Of a DNA stretch of 47,003 nucleotides, positions 33,486 through 41,883 are shown one piece after another (within the stretch, counting starts at the first letter, position 1; the number at the start of each line of letters is the position of its first letter). This stretch comes from Hyphococcus sp. (lineage in GTDB: Bacteria > Pseudomonadota > Alphaproteobacteria > Caulobacterales > Parvularculaceae). A model generated the notes under the pieces. It was not told the DNA's origin. It searched no databases and worked only from the letters and a program-made list of their open reading frames with translations. The stretch is taken from NCBI GenBank assembly GCA_021776315.1, contig JAJFGD010000154.1, forward strand, positions 1 through 47,003, written 5' to 3'. Both the position numbers and the translations under genes were made by a program.

Positions 33486-34205
33486 CTATCTTGCTTTAAC
33501 CCGATACGCACAGCGCCGCGCACCGGTGAGGATATGTACCTCCCGGGTGATGGTGATGTCTTTGCCCAACACATCGGAAAAGACCTGTAGCTCATTCGCG
33601 CATAGCTTTGTGCAGGCTTTGGCGGCGGAACAGATGGGGCAATGGTTTTCGACCAGCAACCAATCACGGCCCTCTTTTTTTGCCTCCGCCATATAGCCTT
33701 CATCAGCGCGCATGGCGGCCAAGCGTTTGACTTTGTCGCCGATGGATTTGGCGCTAGCCAACCGTTCGCGATAGGCCGCCCGTTGTAGATCCCCATGTTT
33801 GGTGATGACTTTTTCAAGGCCTTTGGCCCCAAACAATGTCTCTACTGATTTGATCATCTCGACGGCGAGGCTTTGATGGGCATCGGGGAAGATCCGCGCC
33901 GCATCATCGGTCAGTGCCCAAAGTTTTTGCGGGCGCCCTCGACCGTGTGCTTCCGATCGCGCCGCGACCAGCCCTTCAGCCTCTAAATCATAAAGATGCA
34001 ACCGCGCCGCCATGGGCGTTACCGCAAGCGCGCCGCCCAACGCCGTCGCGGTTTGTTCACCTTCGCGTTTCAATAGATCAAGAATAGACCGGCGGGTCAC
34101 ACCGCTTTCGGACGATGTCGTGGCGGTCTTTTTCACGCCCTTTGTTTTCGGGCGTTTCTTCGGCTTATCGGTTTTCCCGATAGGGGTGTTCGATATATTG
34201 CGCAT
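33486..34205 (-). CDS. Winged-helix repressor with C-terminal cysteine cluster (COG2345/SufR-like)
   Basis: This 239-residue regulator has a basic N-terminal tail and a winged HTH (about 35-100: RRSILDLLKREGEQTATALG, then LYDLEAEGLVAARSEAHGRG). The C-terminal domain holds cysteines 189, 192, 198, 202 and 232 (ENHCPICSAAKACTKLC, then GARRCAYRV). This is the pattern of the COG2345 regulators related to SufR, some of which bind an Fe-S cluster. It is divergent from a VOC-protein/FMN-reductase pair, with palindromes in the shared 79-bp promoter region. It probably controls that pair, and itself, in response to redox or iron state. Confidence 0.82.
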   Translation of the reverse strand: MRNISNTPIGKTDKPKKRPKTKGVKKTATTSSESGVTRRSILDLLKREGEQTATALGGALAVTPMAARLHLYDLEAEGLVAARSEAHGRGRPQKLWALTDDAARIFPDAHQSLAVEMIKSVETLFGAKGLEKVITKHGDLQRAAYRERLASAKSIGDKVKRLAAMRADEGYMAEAKKEGRDWLLVENHCPICSAAKACTKLCANELQVFSDVLGKDITITREVHILTGARRCAYRVKAR

Positions 34206-34217
34206 GGATTTTTATAT

Positions 34218-34231
34218 AAAGCAATTGCTTT
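34218..34231. promoter_or_regulatory. Palindromic operator candidate 1
   Basis: AAAGCAATTGCTTT is a perfect 14-bp palindrome 13 bp upstream of the repressor start, in the divergent promoter region shared with the VOC gene. Its position suits autorepression. Confidence 0.55.
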
Positions 34232-34242
34232 TGAAAACAATC

Positions 34243-34276
34243 CCTATTAATGAAAGGATATTCTTTATTTAATAGG
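34243..34276. promoter_or_regulatory. Inverted-repeat operator candidate 2
   Basis: CCTATTAA and TTAATAGG form a perfect 8-bp inverted repeat with an 18-bp spacer. The right arm runs into the AGGAGG ribosome-binding site of the VOC gene at 34285. It could be a second operator or an RNA hairpin masking the ribosome-binding site. Confidence 0.45.
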
Positions 34277-34284
34277 AGGCAAAA

Positions 34285-34734
34285 ATGACCAAGCCCAATG
34301 ACCCCGGCACCCGCGCCCTGAAACTTGAACATCTCAATCTGGTGGTCACCGATATCGACCCGACGCTAAGCTTTTTGCAGGCGGCCTTTCCCGATTGGCG
34401 CATTCGCGGCGAGGGACGCGATGAATGGAAAGGCATGCCGCGGCGATGGCTGCATATTGGGGATGATGATTTTTATCTGACCTTGAATGATTTTGGCCGC
34501 GGCCGACAACGGGATCTCGCGAGCGCCGAGCCGGGTCTTGCCCATATCGGTTTCGAAGTGTCATCCCTTGAAGATCTGGCGACGCGATTGGAAAAAGCCG
34601 GACACACGCCCCATCATCAGGGCGCAGAACACCCCCACAGAAAAAACCTTTATTACATTGATGGTGAAGGCCTGGAATTCGAGTTCGTTGAATATCTTTC
34701 AACCAACCCAGCAGAGAGAAATTCCTATGCATGA
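34285..34734 (+). CDS. VOC-superfamily (glyoxalase/dioxygenase-like) protein
   Basis: This 149-residue protein has two beta-alpha-beta-beta-beta modules. Candidate metal ligands are His in LKLEHLNLVVTD, His in LAHIGFEVSS and Glu in LEFEFVEYLS. This is the vicinal-oxygen-chelate pattern of glyoxalase I, fosfomycin-resistance and extradiol enzymes. AGGAGG lies before the ATG. It overlaps the FMN-reductase-like gene by 8 bp and is divergent from a cysteine-containing repressor, so it is probably a redox-controlled detoxification pair. Substrate unknown. Confidence 0.85.
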   Translation: MTKPNDPGTRALKLEHLNLVVTDIDPTLSFLQAAFPDWRIRGEGRDEWKGMPRRWLHIGDDDFYLTLNDFGRGRQRDLASAEPGLAHIGFEVSSLEDLATRLEKAGHTPHHQGAEHPHRKNLYYIDGEGLEFEFVEYLSTNPAERNSYA

Positions 34735-35410
34735 TGCTGGTGACTATGTTGAACATCTAAGGCGCATCTTTGACCGCCGCCGAAAACAAAAAGCGAAAGG
34801 TGCGGATGATCGCCGCGCCTCTCGCATCCTCGCTATCTTGGGCTCCGCCCGTCACAACGGCAACACAGCAGCGCTTACCGATGCTGTGTTCCAAAATCTG
34901 GACAATGCAGAAGTCGTCAATCTTATTGATTACCCAATCTCACCCTATGACTATGAAAAGAAAAACCGCAGAGATGGGTTTTTGAAGATCGTGAAAAAAA
35001 TGGCGAAGGCGGAGGCGATTGTTTTCGCCTCCCCCGTCTATTGGTACACGATGAGCGGGCAAATGAAGATATTCTTTGATCGGATGACGGATTTAACCGA
35101 TCGCTATAAACCCATTGGGCGTTCCCTCGCCGGAAAATCGGCTTTCCTGATTGCGACCAGCAATACACAAGACGCTCCACCAAGTTTTGAACCCCCTTTT
35201 GCTGACACGGCCCGCTATCTTGATATGCGTTGGGGCGGGATGCTGCATCTTCCTATGGGCAATCGTCTGGCCCCAACAGAAAAAAGCCAACATTTAGCAA
35301 AAGCTTTTGCCCGGCACATTGAAAGCGCCATGGCGGCGTCAGCTGAAAAAACGCTAAACTGTCAGCAACGCAAAACCGAGCAAGATACCCAACATAGCAG
35401 CCAAATATAA
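34727..35410 (+). CDS. NAD(P)H-dependent FMN reductase/flavodoxin-fold protein
   Basis: This 227-residue protein has a basic N-terminal extension of about 35 residues. A flavodoxin-like fold follows, with FMN-phosphate loop GSARHNGNTAAL and substrate/flavin loop FASPVYWYTMSGQMKIFFDR. It resembles the NADPH-dependent FMN reductase/iron-sulfur flavoprotein family but lacks the Cys cluster of the latter. ATG 34727 overlaps the VOC stop by 8 bp. The last 57 bp overlap the 3' end of the DUF3667 remnant on the opposite strand. Confidence 0.86.
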   Translation: MHDAGDYVEHLRRIFDRRRKQKAKGADDRRASRILAILGSARHNGNTAALTDAVFQNLDNAEVVNLIDYPISPYDYEKKNRRDGFLKIVKKMAKAEAIVFASPVYWYTMSGQMKIFFDRMTDLTDRYKPIGRSLAGKSAFLIATSNTQDAPPSFEPPFADTARYLDMRWGGMLHLPMGNRLAPTEKSQHLAKAFARHIESAMAASAEKTLNCQQRKTEQDTQHSSQI

Positions 35411-36279
35411 AATCACTGTGGCCATCATGCGCAGCGACGCCCCAACAAATGTTGAGCCATAAAAATTGCGCTCGCCCAACCAGCCAAGCAACAAGATGGC
35501 AGTTGCAATCACGATCGTGACGATCAAGCTAAAAATGCCAGATAATGTCTGTGCACGCGCGCCAACCATCACACCCACCGCCAATAAGGGCATCATCGCA
35601 GCGTGGAAATATAATGAATAGACCGCGTGATTGATCACTTGTCGTTTGGGGTGCAGCGCCATGTTAATCAGGGCAAACACGACCACCATCAACAACATCG
35701 CTTTCCCCGCTGCTGCGCTTAACCGTGCTTCCGCTGCCTCTGGGTCTGACAACATCCGATATTGGAGGGAGCCTGCCGCATCCGTTTCCTCTAACCGGCG
35801 CATCTCGTCGGGTGACAATGCCGGGGGGCGTTCAACCGATGGCGGGCGAAACAGCACAATCGAAATATTGGTTAGATCATCACTGTTTTGATCCGCTGAT
35901 ACCGCGCTCTCGACATTGACCGCCGTCGCATCAGCGGGCACGAGGCCAATCACCGCAATGCCCGATAGGGGACCAGAATGAAAAACAGGATACTGACGAC
36001 AACATAAAGTCGAAATGGCGGTGCAAACTTTGCGCGCTCCCCATCCATATAGCGCCGTGCCACGGTGCCGGGCCTGAGATAGAGATCGCGAAAGCTAGTG
36101 AGCAATCGTCCGTCCCAAGAAAGGGAACTATCAACAATGTCTTTAAACAGCTGCATGGCCGGTTGTGACAGCGACGCTCTCGATTGACCGCATTGGGAAC
36201 AATAGTGACCAGTGACCCGCGCACCGCAATTGTTGCAGCATGTCGCCCCTAAACCCTGTTCGTCTTGTGATTCGCCCAT
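35354..36279 (-). pseudogene. DUF3667-type membrane protein gene, frameshifted
   Basis: The N-terminal part (36279 down to about 35960) encodes a zinc-ribbon-like CNNCGARVTGHYCSQCG, the SSLSWDGRLLTSFRDLYLRP segment and the first membrane helix, as in DUF3667 proteins. At a CCCC run near 35962-35965 the frame shifts. The continuation in another frame (LSGIAVIGLVPAD and onward, to 35354) supplies the remaining loop and three or four helices. Adding one C to the run would restore a single reading frame of about 310 residues. Either the gene is inactivated or there is a sequence error; the protein would be an inner-membrane protein of unknown function. Confidence 0.82.
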
Positions 36280-36387
36280 CTAATAAATAAAGCGCTTTCT
36301 TCGCGTGAGGTCAAAATCCAATGCTGATGCCCCTTATTTCTCCCAACAGTTTCCCTTATACACAATCATTACAGAATGGGGATGTGC

Positions 36388-37125
36388 ATGATCTTGCGAC
36401 GACTAGCAGCCGCTTTAAAACGTCAGGACTGGACGACAGTTGTGATTGAGTTTGGACTTGTCATCGCTGGTGTCTTGATCGCCTTGCAAGTCAACAATCT
36501 AAACATCGCGCGCCTCGGAAATATCGAAGAGCAGCGTTATTTGGTCCAGCTTAGTGCTGATTTTGAAACGATCGAAGCCAGCGCCCAAGACAGTGTAGAG
36601 TTTCATCGTGGAGCGTTGGACGGAATGACGATGGTCGTCAAAGCGATCAATAAAGGTACCATTGAGCCAGAAGAGCGCGCACTTTTTGAACGTGGGTTAC
36701 GCGCTGCCTATGTCTATCAGACGAGCCATGACCATTCAGCAACGCTAGGGGAGATTTTTGCTAGCGGAAAAATTTCTCTTTTTCACGACAAAGAGTTGTT
36801 GCGCGCACTCATGAATTACAACGCCTACTTGGAACAACTAGAACAGGGCGTCAGTGCCATCAGATCCATCCAATCAGAATACACATCGGCCTTCACATCG
36901 ACGTTTGATTATGATTTGAGTAATACGGATGATCTTGTTGGTGCAACATTTGTCATCTCAAAAATCGGCGACTATGACATTCGCGCCATGTCGCAGGACA
37001 CAGCATTTCGCAATGCCGCCATCGAACTGCGAGAGACGCAGATATATTATTTGAACTGGCGCCTCAATATTTTAAACCATGTCCAAGAAATTCGCCGCCT
37101 CCTCGATGATAAGGATACCCCATAA
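36388..37125 (+). CDS. DUF6090-like single-pass membrane protein, array gene 1
   Basis: This 245-residue protein starts at ATG 36388 (GGGGAT upstream; an in-frame ATG at 36376 is less likely). It has a short basic N-terminus (MILRRLAAALKRQDWTT), one membrane helix (VVIEFGLVIAGVLIALQV) and the NNLN motif that follows the helix in this family. By the positive-inside rule the remaining ~200 helical residues face the periplasm. It is the most divergent member of the array at DNA level and its body resembles genes 4 and 5. The TAA stop shares its last base with the next ATG. Function unknown. Confidence 0.75.
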   Translation: MILRRLAAALKRQDWTTVVIEFGLVIAGVLIALQVNNLNIARLGNIEEQRYLVQLSADFETIEASAQDSVEFHRGALDGMTMVVKAINKGTIEPEERALFERGLRAAYVYQTSHDHSATLGEIFASGKISLFHDKELLRALMNYNAYLEQLEQGVSAIRSIQSEYTSAFTSTFDYDLSNTDDLVGATFVISKIGDYDIRAMSQDTAFRNAAIELRETQIYYLNWRLNILNHVQEIRRLLDDKDTP

Positions 37126-37895
37126 TGCTGCTGCGCCGTGTCATTGAACATGTAAAAACACAAAACTGGACCGCCGTTGCCCTCGACTTCGTCATTGTCG
37201 TCGTCGGTGTGTTTATGGGTATCCAAGTCTCTAATTGGAATGAAGCACGCCAACGTTTAGACCAAGAACAAGAGGTGTTGGCCAGCATCCTCGAAGACAT
37301 TAAAAATGACAGAACAGAGTTAAGCTCCGGTCTCGACATGGCGCATCTTAATATCGATGCCACAAATTATGCCTTTGCTGCGGCGGGGCTACCCATGCTC
37401 GAAACCCTCACCATGCCAATCAATGATATTCCTGCCTTATCTGGCTTTGAGTTTAATATTCCGCCGCCCCGCGCTCTTACAGATGAGCAAAAGGCACGAC
37501 TATGGTCTATTTCGATTGTGCGCTTTTATCCGACCCAGGCGGATTCTGCTTTTGATACTTTGGTCGCTGCGGGGGATTTATCGATCATTGACAATGCGGA
37601 GCTTATTCGTGAATTGCAACGATATAATCAAATGTGGGCGGCTTTAGAGAATTCACAAGTCCGAAGTTACCGCCCATTTCGCGATCAAGCATTATATACG
37701 GGACAGGAATTTGGATTGAGTCCATTCAGTAATATGAGCGAAGCCGATTATATCGCCCTTCTTAGAAGCGAACCGAAATTATCCAGTACGCTACGCACTA
37801 TTTTGGAATATGGTGTGATCCATCACCGTCAAATGGAACGTGCAGATAAAGAAGCCATTGATCTAATCGAGATACTTGAAACGGAGATCCGTTAA
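37125..37895 (+). CDS. DUF6090-like single-pass membrane protein, array gene 2
   Basis: This 256-residue protein has N-terminus MLLRRVIEHVKTQNWTAVAL, membrane helix DFVIVVVGVFMGIQV and the SNWNEAR motif. The periplasmic body closely resembles that of gene 3 (FYPTQADSAFDTLVAAGDL, then FGLSPFSNMSEADY). The start overlaps the previous stop as TAATG, which implies translational coupling by re-initiation. Its 5' end is a divergent copy of the module shared by genes 3-5. Function unknown. Confidence 0.75.
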   Translation: MLLRRVIEHVKTQNWTAVALDFVIVVVGVFMGIQVSNWNEARQRLDQEQEVLASILEDIKNDRTELSSGLDMAHLNIDATNYAFAAAGLPMLETLTMPINDIPALSGFEFNIPPPRALTDEQKARLWSISIVRFYPTQADSAFDTLVAAGDLSIIDNAELIRELQRYNQMWAALENSQVRSYRPFRDQALYTGQEFGLSPFSNMSEADYIALLRSEPKLSSTLRTILEYGVIHHRQMERADKEAIDLIEILETEIR

Positions 37896-38659
37896 TGCTC
37901 CTGCGTCGCATCACTGAACATGTCAAAGCTCAAAACTGGACCGCCGTCGGCCTCGACTTCGTTATCGTTGTTGTCGGTGTATTTATCGGTATTCAAGTTG
38001 CGAACTGGAATGATGCGCGCGCAGAAGAGCAGCGCGAAAAAGAAGTCTTGGTTGAAATTCTCGATGATTTGAGAACGGATCATAATATACTTGAGAGCGC
38101 TATGGCGATGGCGAAGTTAAACATCGCTGCGTCGAACTATGTGTTGGCGGCAGCGAATATGTCGCCGGTTGAAAAAATTACTATTCCCGTTGACACGGTC
38201 CTCGGTGCCTCTGAATTCATTGCGCCGCAGCCAGAACCGATCCCGCCTGAATTCAAATCACAACTATGGAAAAGAATTACTATCCATTATTTTCCCACGC
38301 AAAGCGATTCAGCTTTCGATGCGCTTGTTGCGGACGGTAATCTTGGGCTGATAGCTGACAGAGATTTGGTTCGGGACCTGCAAAGATATAAATTACTGTG
38401 GCGCTCGTTAGAAGGGACGAATAATACAACGCTTCACCCTTTGCGGGACCAGACAGTATTTATCGGACAGCGATTTGGCCTCAGCCCCTTTCAGGAAATC
38501 GACGAACAATCGCTTTTAGCACTGTTTGACGAAAACCCGGAGCTTGTGGGTGCCATGCGAACATTGCTCGAATTCACATTCTTGCATCATGCCCAGATGG
38601 TCAACGCCTATCAACAATGCGATGAACTCATACAGCAAATAGAGGAAGCGCTAAAATAA
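37895..38659 (+). CDS. DUF6090-like single-pass membrane protein, array gene 3
   Basis: This 254-residue protein has MLLRRITEHVKAQNWTAVGL, helix DFVIVVVGVFIGIQV and the ANWNDAR motif. The body is paralogous to gene 2 (HYFPTQSDSAFDALVADGNL, then FGLSPFQEIDEQSL). It overlaps both neighbours as TAATG. The first ~105 bp are nearly identical to those of genes 4 and 5, whereas the bodies differ strongly from those genes. Function unknown. Confidence 0.75.
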   Translation: MLLRRITEHVKAQNWTAVGLDFVIVVVGVFIGIQVANWNDARAEEQREKEVLVEILDDLRTDHNILESAMAMAKLNIAASNYVLAAANMSPVEKITIPVDTVLGASEFIAPQPEPIPPEFKSQLWKRITIHYFPTQSDSAFDALVADGNLGLIADRDLVRDLQRYKLLWRSLEGTNNTTLHPLRDQTVFIGQRFGLSPFQEIDEQSLLALFDENPELVGAMRTLLEFTFLHHAQMVNAYQQCDELIQQIEEALK

Positions 38660-39399
38660 TGCTCCTGCGTCGCATCACCGAACATGTCAAAGCTCAAAAC
38701 TGGACCGCGGTCGGCCTCGACTTCGTTATCGTTGTTGTCGGTGTGTTTGTCGGTCTGCAGGTACAAGATTGGGCGGAAGAACAAGATCGCCGCAAGACCG
38801 AACAAGTCTATACCTTTCGCCTCCATGACGAAGTCGCTGACCTCCAGAGGACACGTATGGAGTTGAGTGCACAGCGTCATCAAGTAAAAGACGATTTGAC
38901 CACAGCAACGGCGCTGATTTTCGGCGATGATGACCGCGCACTCACAGCGGATGAATGTGATAGCATCGGATGGTCTTACGTGGTTTCAAACCCGACCGAC
39001 GACCTGGCGTCGTTGATCGAACTTCAATCCTCTGGCGGATTATCCCTATTTCAAAATGAAGACGTGTTGTCGAAATTACGGACGTATTTACTGACTAGAG
39101 CCCGTGCTCGCGATTCTCATGCTGGCATTATCGATTCCATCATAGAGCTTCAGTCTGCGCACCCACAGCTTGTAAAGGTTTCAATTCCAACTGTTTTCTC
39201 AGAAACACCGAGCTTCGGTACATTCGACTGCGACCTCTCGGGCATGCGCAACAGCCAAGTGTTTTTGAATGATTATGACATCAACCAAACGAATTATGCT
39301 TTTCATGCGCGCGATGTTGGCCGGGTGGATAAAGGCCTTTTAGACCTCCATCAGGTTCTCGATGTGGTCCTGGACATCGCGCATGAGGAGACTGAATAA
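38659..39399 (+). CDS. DUF6090-like single-pass membrane protein, array gene 4
   Basis: This 246-residue protein has MLLRRITEHVKAQNWTAVGL and helix DFVIVVVGVFVGLQV. The usual NWNE motif is replaced by QDWAEEQ. The body, including LTADECDSIGWSYVVSNPTD and SSGGLSLFQNEDVLSKL, is distantly paralogous to that of gene 5. Two cysteines (DECDS and FDCDLS) correspond to cysteines in gene 5 and could pair in the periplasm. TAATG overlaps join it to both neighbours. Function unknown. Confidence 0.75.
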   Translation: MLLRRITEHVKAQNWTAVGLDFVIVVVGVFVGLQVQDWAEEQDRRKTEQVYTFRLHDEVADLQRTRMELSAQRHQVKDDLTTATALIFGDDDRALTADECDSIGWSYVVSNPTDDLASLIELQSSGGLSLFQNEDVLSKLRTYLLTRARARDSHAGIIDSIIELQSAHPQLVKVSIPTVFSETPSFGTFDCDLSGMRNSQVFLNDYDINQTNYAFHARDVGRVDKGLLDLHQVLDVVLDIAHEETE

Positions 39400-40133
39400 T
39401 GCTCCTGCGTCGCATCACTGAACATGTGAAAGCCCAAAACTGGACCGCGGTCGGCCTCGACTTCGTCATTGTCGTTGTCGGTGTTTTTATCGGTATTCAA
39501 GTCTCGAATTGGAACGAGACCCGTGTTGACCGCGCTGATGAAGAGATATTCTTAGGACGGTTGCATGGTGATATCACCCGCGTTGAAGACTCGTCTTCGC
39601 GCGTGCGCACGCGTCGCATCGCCCTTATCGATGATCTGCGCAGCGCGGTAGAAACAGTGTTCACGACCCAATCGCCGAGAGATCTAACGGACGCGGAATG
39701 TTTCGCCATCGCGACCTCGCACTATTTCAACATCAATGTGCTCGGCTTGCCATCCCTTGTGGAGTTAACAAATTCCGGCCGGGTCGAGATCATTCGCGAC
39801 AAAGAACTCAGTACCGCGCTGGTGGATTATCAACAACGATCTGACGCTCTCGCTGAGTCCGTTCTTATTCAAACGATGCAGATTAACAATATCGTCATGC
39901 TGAACCCTGCGCTCCTTCGTATTGCCCCAACATTTGACGCGGCCCTCGGTGAATTTCAGACGCTGGCAAGCTGTGATACGGCAGCGATACGCCAAGACCA
40001 AACTTTCCTCAATGCGCTGGCAGAAAATCTAGATGCCTATGATGCCTATCTTCGCGATGGTCTATTACCATGGAACCAACAGCTTCTCGAGATCCATCGC
40101 CTCGTTGATGCGTCACTAGAGATTACGCATTAG
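39399..40133 (+). CDS. DUF6090-like single-pass membrane protein, array gene 5
   Basis: This 244-residue protein has the same N-terminal module, MLLRRITEHVKAQNWTAVGL plus helix DFVIVVVGVFIGIQV, and the SNWNETR motif. The body includes LTDAECFAIATSHYFNINVL, NSGRVEIIRDKELSTAL and LASCDTAAIRQDQTFLNAL, distantly similar to genes 4 and 1. It is the last gene of the array; a 90-bp gap follows with no obvious terminator. Function unknown. Confidence 0.75.
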   Translation: MLLRRITEHVKAQNWTAVGLDFVIVVVGVFIGIQVSNWNETRVDRADEEIFLGRLHGDITRVEDSSSRVRTRRIALIDDLRSAVETVFTTQSPRDLTDAECFAIATSHYFNINVLGLPSLVELTNSGRVEIIRDKELSTALVDYQQRSDALAESVLIQTMQINNIVMLNPALLRIAPTFDAALGEFQTLASCDTAAIRQDQTFLNALAENLDAYDAYLRDGLLPWNQQLLEIHRLVDASLEITH

Positions 40134-40225
40134 AATTCTATTGCATGAATGATGTAGCATCAGCGAATATGCGAATGCACTTATCCTAGTTGAATGGCAG
40201 CCTAAACGCGAAAAGGACAGTCAAA

Positions 40226-40744
40226 ATGAGAATTACTACGCTAATCGTAATGGCTATTTTCCCCGCTGTATTTCTATCAAGCTGCAGCAAGACCCCGGGT
40301 GACGGAAGCAATCTAGAACGCAACAAAGAGATTGTTCGGCAGGCCGAACAGGCAATCAATCAAAGCGAGTTTGATCTTCTCAATCAATTTTATGCCGATG
40401 ATTTTAAAAGATACTCGCAAGCAACGCCGGGTTTTGAAGAGGCAGACCGCGAAGATTTTATCAATATGATGCGCGGTTTTTTTGAGGCGTTCCCAGATGC
40501 GCAACAAACGTCAACATTATTGGTTGCCGAAGGTGACTATGTCGCCTTTTGGGGTGCATTTGAAGGAACACAACAAGGCCCCATGCCCCCATTCCCCGCA
40601 ACCGGAATCTTTATGAGCTCAGACTATGCCGGCATTCACAGAATAGAAGATGGACGGATCGTCGAAACCTGGGTGACATGGGATAATATGTCGATGCTCA
40701 GTCAACTTGGGTTATTGCCAGAGCCAGGGTCAACGTCGCAATAA
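40226..40744 (+). CDS. SnoaL-like polyketide-cyclase-fold lipoprotein
   Basis: This 172-residue lipoprotein (ATG 40226 after AAAAGGACAG, lipobox FLSSC with Cys20) is followed by a SnoaL-like/NTF2-fold domain: EIVRQAEQAINQSEFDLLNQ, then FYADDFKRYSQATPG, FFEAFPDAQQTS and GRIVETWVTWDNMSMLSQLG. The last segment is characteristic of ester-cyclase/SnoaL proteins (usual form xxxEhWxxxDxxxLxxQLG). It is probably a small-molecule-binding or cyclase-like protein in the envelope. The stop is 14 bp from the convergent Sel1 gene stop. Confidence 0.85.
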   Translation: MRITTLIVMAIFPAVFLSSCSKTPGDGSNLERNKEIVRQAEQAINQSEFDLLNQFYADDFKRYSQATPGFEEADREDFINMMRGFFEAFPDAQQTSTLLVAEGDYVAFWGAFEGTQQGPMPPFPATGIFMSSDYAGIHRIEDGRIVETWVTWDNMSMLSQLGLLPEPGSTSQ

Positions 40745-40758
40745 AAAACGGCGCACCC

Positions 40759-41883
40759 CTATTCGCACGCATCCTCTATGCCCGCTGCGCAGGCTTGATC
40801 ATACAACGCATTGGCTTTCTCTACATTCTTCGCGACACCGAAGCCGTTTTCATATAAATGAGCCAGATTGGTGCAGCCATAGATAACGCCACCGTCGCAG
40901 GCGATTTGGTAAGCTGCCGCTGCAGTTTCGAAATCTTGCGCCACACCGTTTCCCTCTTCAAGCAGCGCGCCAAGATTATAACAGCCCTGGGGATGATTAT
41001 CGTCACAGGCCCCGCGATAATAGCTGACGGCAAAGTCCAAATCTTTGTCAACGCCTAGGCCCAAAGCAAACATATCACCAAGATTGTTGCAGCCAAAGCC
41101 ATCGCCACCGTCACAAGCAATTTGATAAAGATCCATCGCGCTATCTAAATCTTTTTCAATCCCGCGACCATTTTCAACCATGCTGCCGAGAAACCCACAG
41201 GCAAAAACGAAATCATTGTCACAGCCCTGGCGATAAAGCGCGACCGCTTTTTCTTCGTTCTTTTCAACGCCGATTCCCTCTACATATAAATTGCCGAGAT
41301 CGTAGCAACCGATCATCTCGCCGCCGTCGCAGGCTTGGCGAAATAACTTCGCAGCCTGCGCATTATCATTCGCAGTCCCGATACCATGTCGATACATAAG
41401 CCCCAGATCAAAACAACCACGGGGATTTAAAGCATTGCAAGCCTGACGATAAAAATGGACTGATTGTTCGTCGTCTCTCTCAACACCCAGGCCATTGCGA
41501 TAAAGATAGCCGAGATTACCACAACCAAACACGTCACCGCCGTCACATGCTTGTCGATATAGGGCCGCTGCGCGGGCTTCGTCTTTTTCCACCCCTAATC
41601 CATCCTGATACAGACCCCCAAGATCGTTGCAGCTTTCTACAGTGCCACCGTCGCAGGCGAGACGATAAACGCGCGCGGCGCGCACATTATCTTGTTCAAT
41701 CCCCACGCCATTTTTGTACATCGCACCGAGTTTATGACACGCGTCAAAATCTCCATTCTTACAAGCGTCACTATGCGCAGCAGCCAGACCGGCAGTCGCC
41801 GTTTCTGCCTCGGACGCATTCTTAGAACACGCCGCCACGACCAAGCTTAGTGCGACAACAATAATAAGCGGTCCATAATTCAT
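40759..41883 (-). CDS. Cysteine-rich Sel1-repeat lipoprotein
   Basis: This 374-residue lipoprotein (SLVVAACSK, lipobox Cys19) is followed by nine consecutive 36-residue Sel1-like repeats and a partial tenth. Each repeat is close to ACDGGxxxGCxxLGxLYxxG with GVxxDxxxAxxLYRQ after it, and keeps a Cys pair eight residues apart, as in Helicobacter Hcp proteins where the pair forms a disulfide. It should be an elongated solenoid at the periplasmic face, probably a protein-interaction platform. The repeats are also visible as 108-bp DNA repeats but have diverged, so they are not a recent expansion. Confidence 0.92.
   Translation of the reverse strand: MNYGPLIIVVALSLVVAACSKNASEAETATAGLAAAHSDACKNGDFDACHKLGAMYKNGVGIEQDNVRAARVYRLACDGGTVESCNDLGGLYQDGLGVEKDEARAAALYRQACDGGDVFGCGNLGYLYRNGLGVERDDEQSVHFYRQACNALNPRGCFDLGLMYRHGIGTANDNAQAAKLFRQACDGGEMIGCYDLGNLYVEGIGVEKNEEKAVALYRQGCDNDFVFACGFLGSMVENGRGIEKDLDSAMDLYQIACDGGDGFGCNNLGDMFALGLGVDKDLDFAVSYYRGACDDNHPQGCYNLGALLEEGNGVAQDFETAAAAYQIACDGGVIYGCTNLAHLYENGFGVAKNVEKANALYDQACAAGIEDACE

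Larger units (their letters stand above)
37125..39505 (+). repeat. Four direct repeats of a ~105-bp 5' gene module
   Basis: The repeats are at 37125-37230, 37895-38000, 38659-38765 and 39399-39505. The last three differ by only a few silent or conservative changes across the start codon, basic N-terminus and membrane helix; the first is more diverged. Similarity drops sharply right after the helix. The repeats lie about 740-770 bp apart. Confidence 0.88.

Noticed and set aside
34487-34726. N-terminal extension of the FMN-reductase gene by 80 codons
   Set aside because: It is entirely inside the VOC gene in another frame; ATG 34727 gives the normal overlap and the fold begins shortly after it.
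40759-41883. Regular 108-bp repeats considered as CRISPR or minisatellite
   Set aside because: They encode the 36-residue Sel1 repeats in frame, are diverged from each other and have no constant spacer/repeat pattern.
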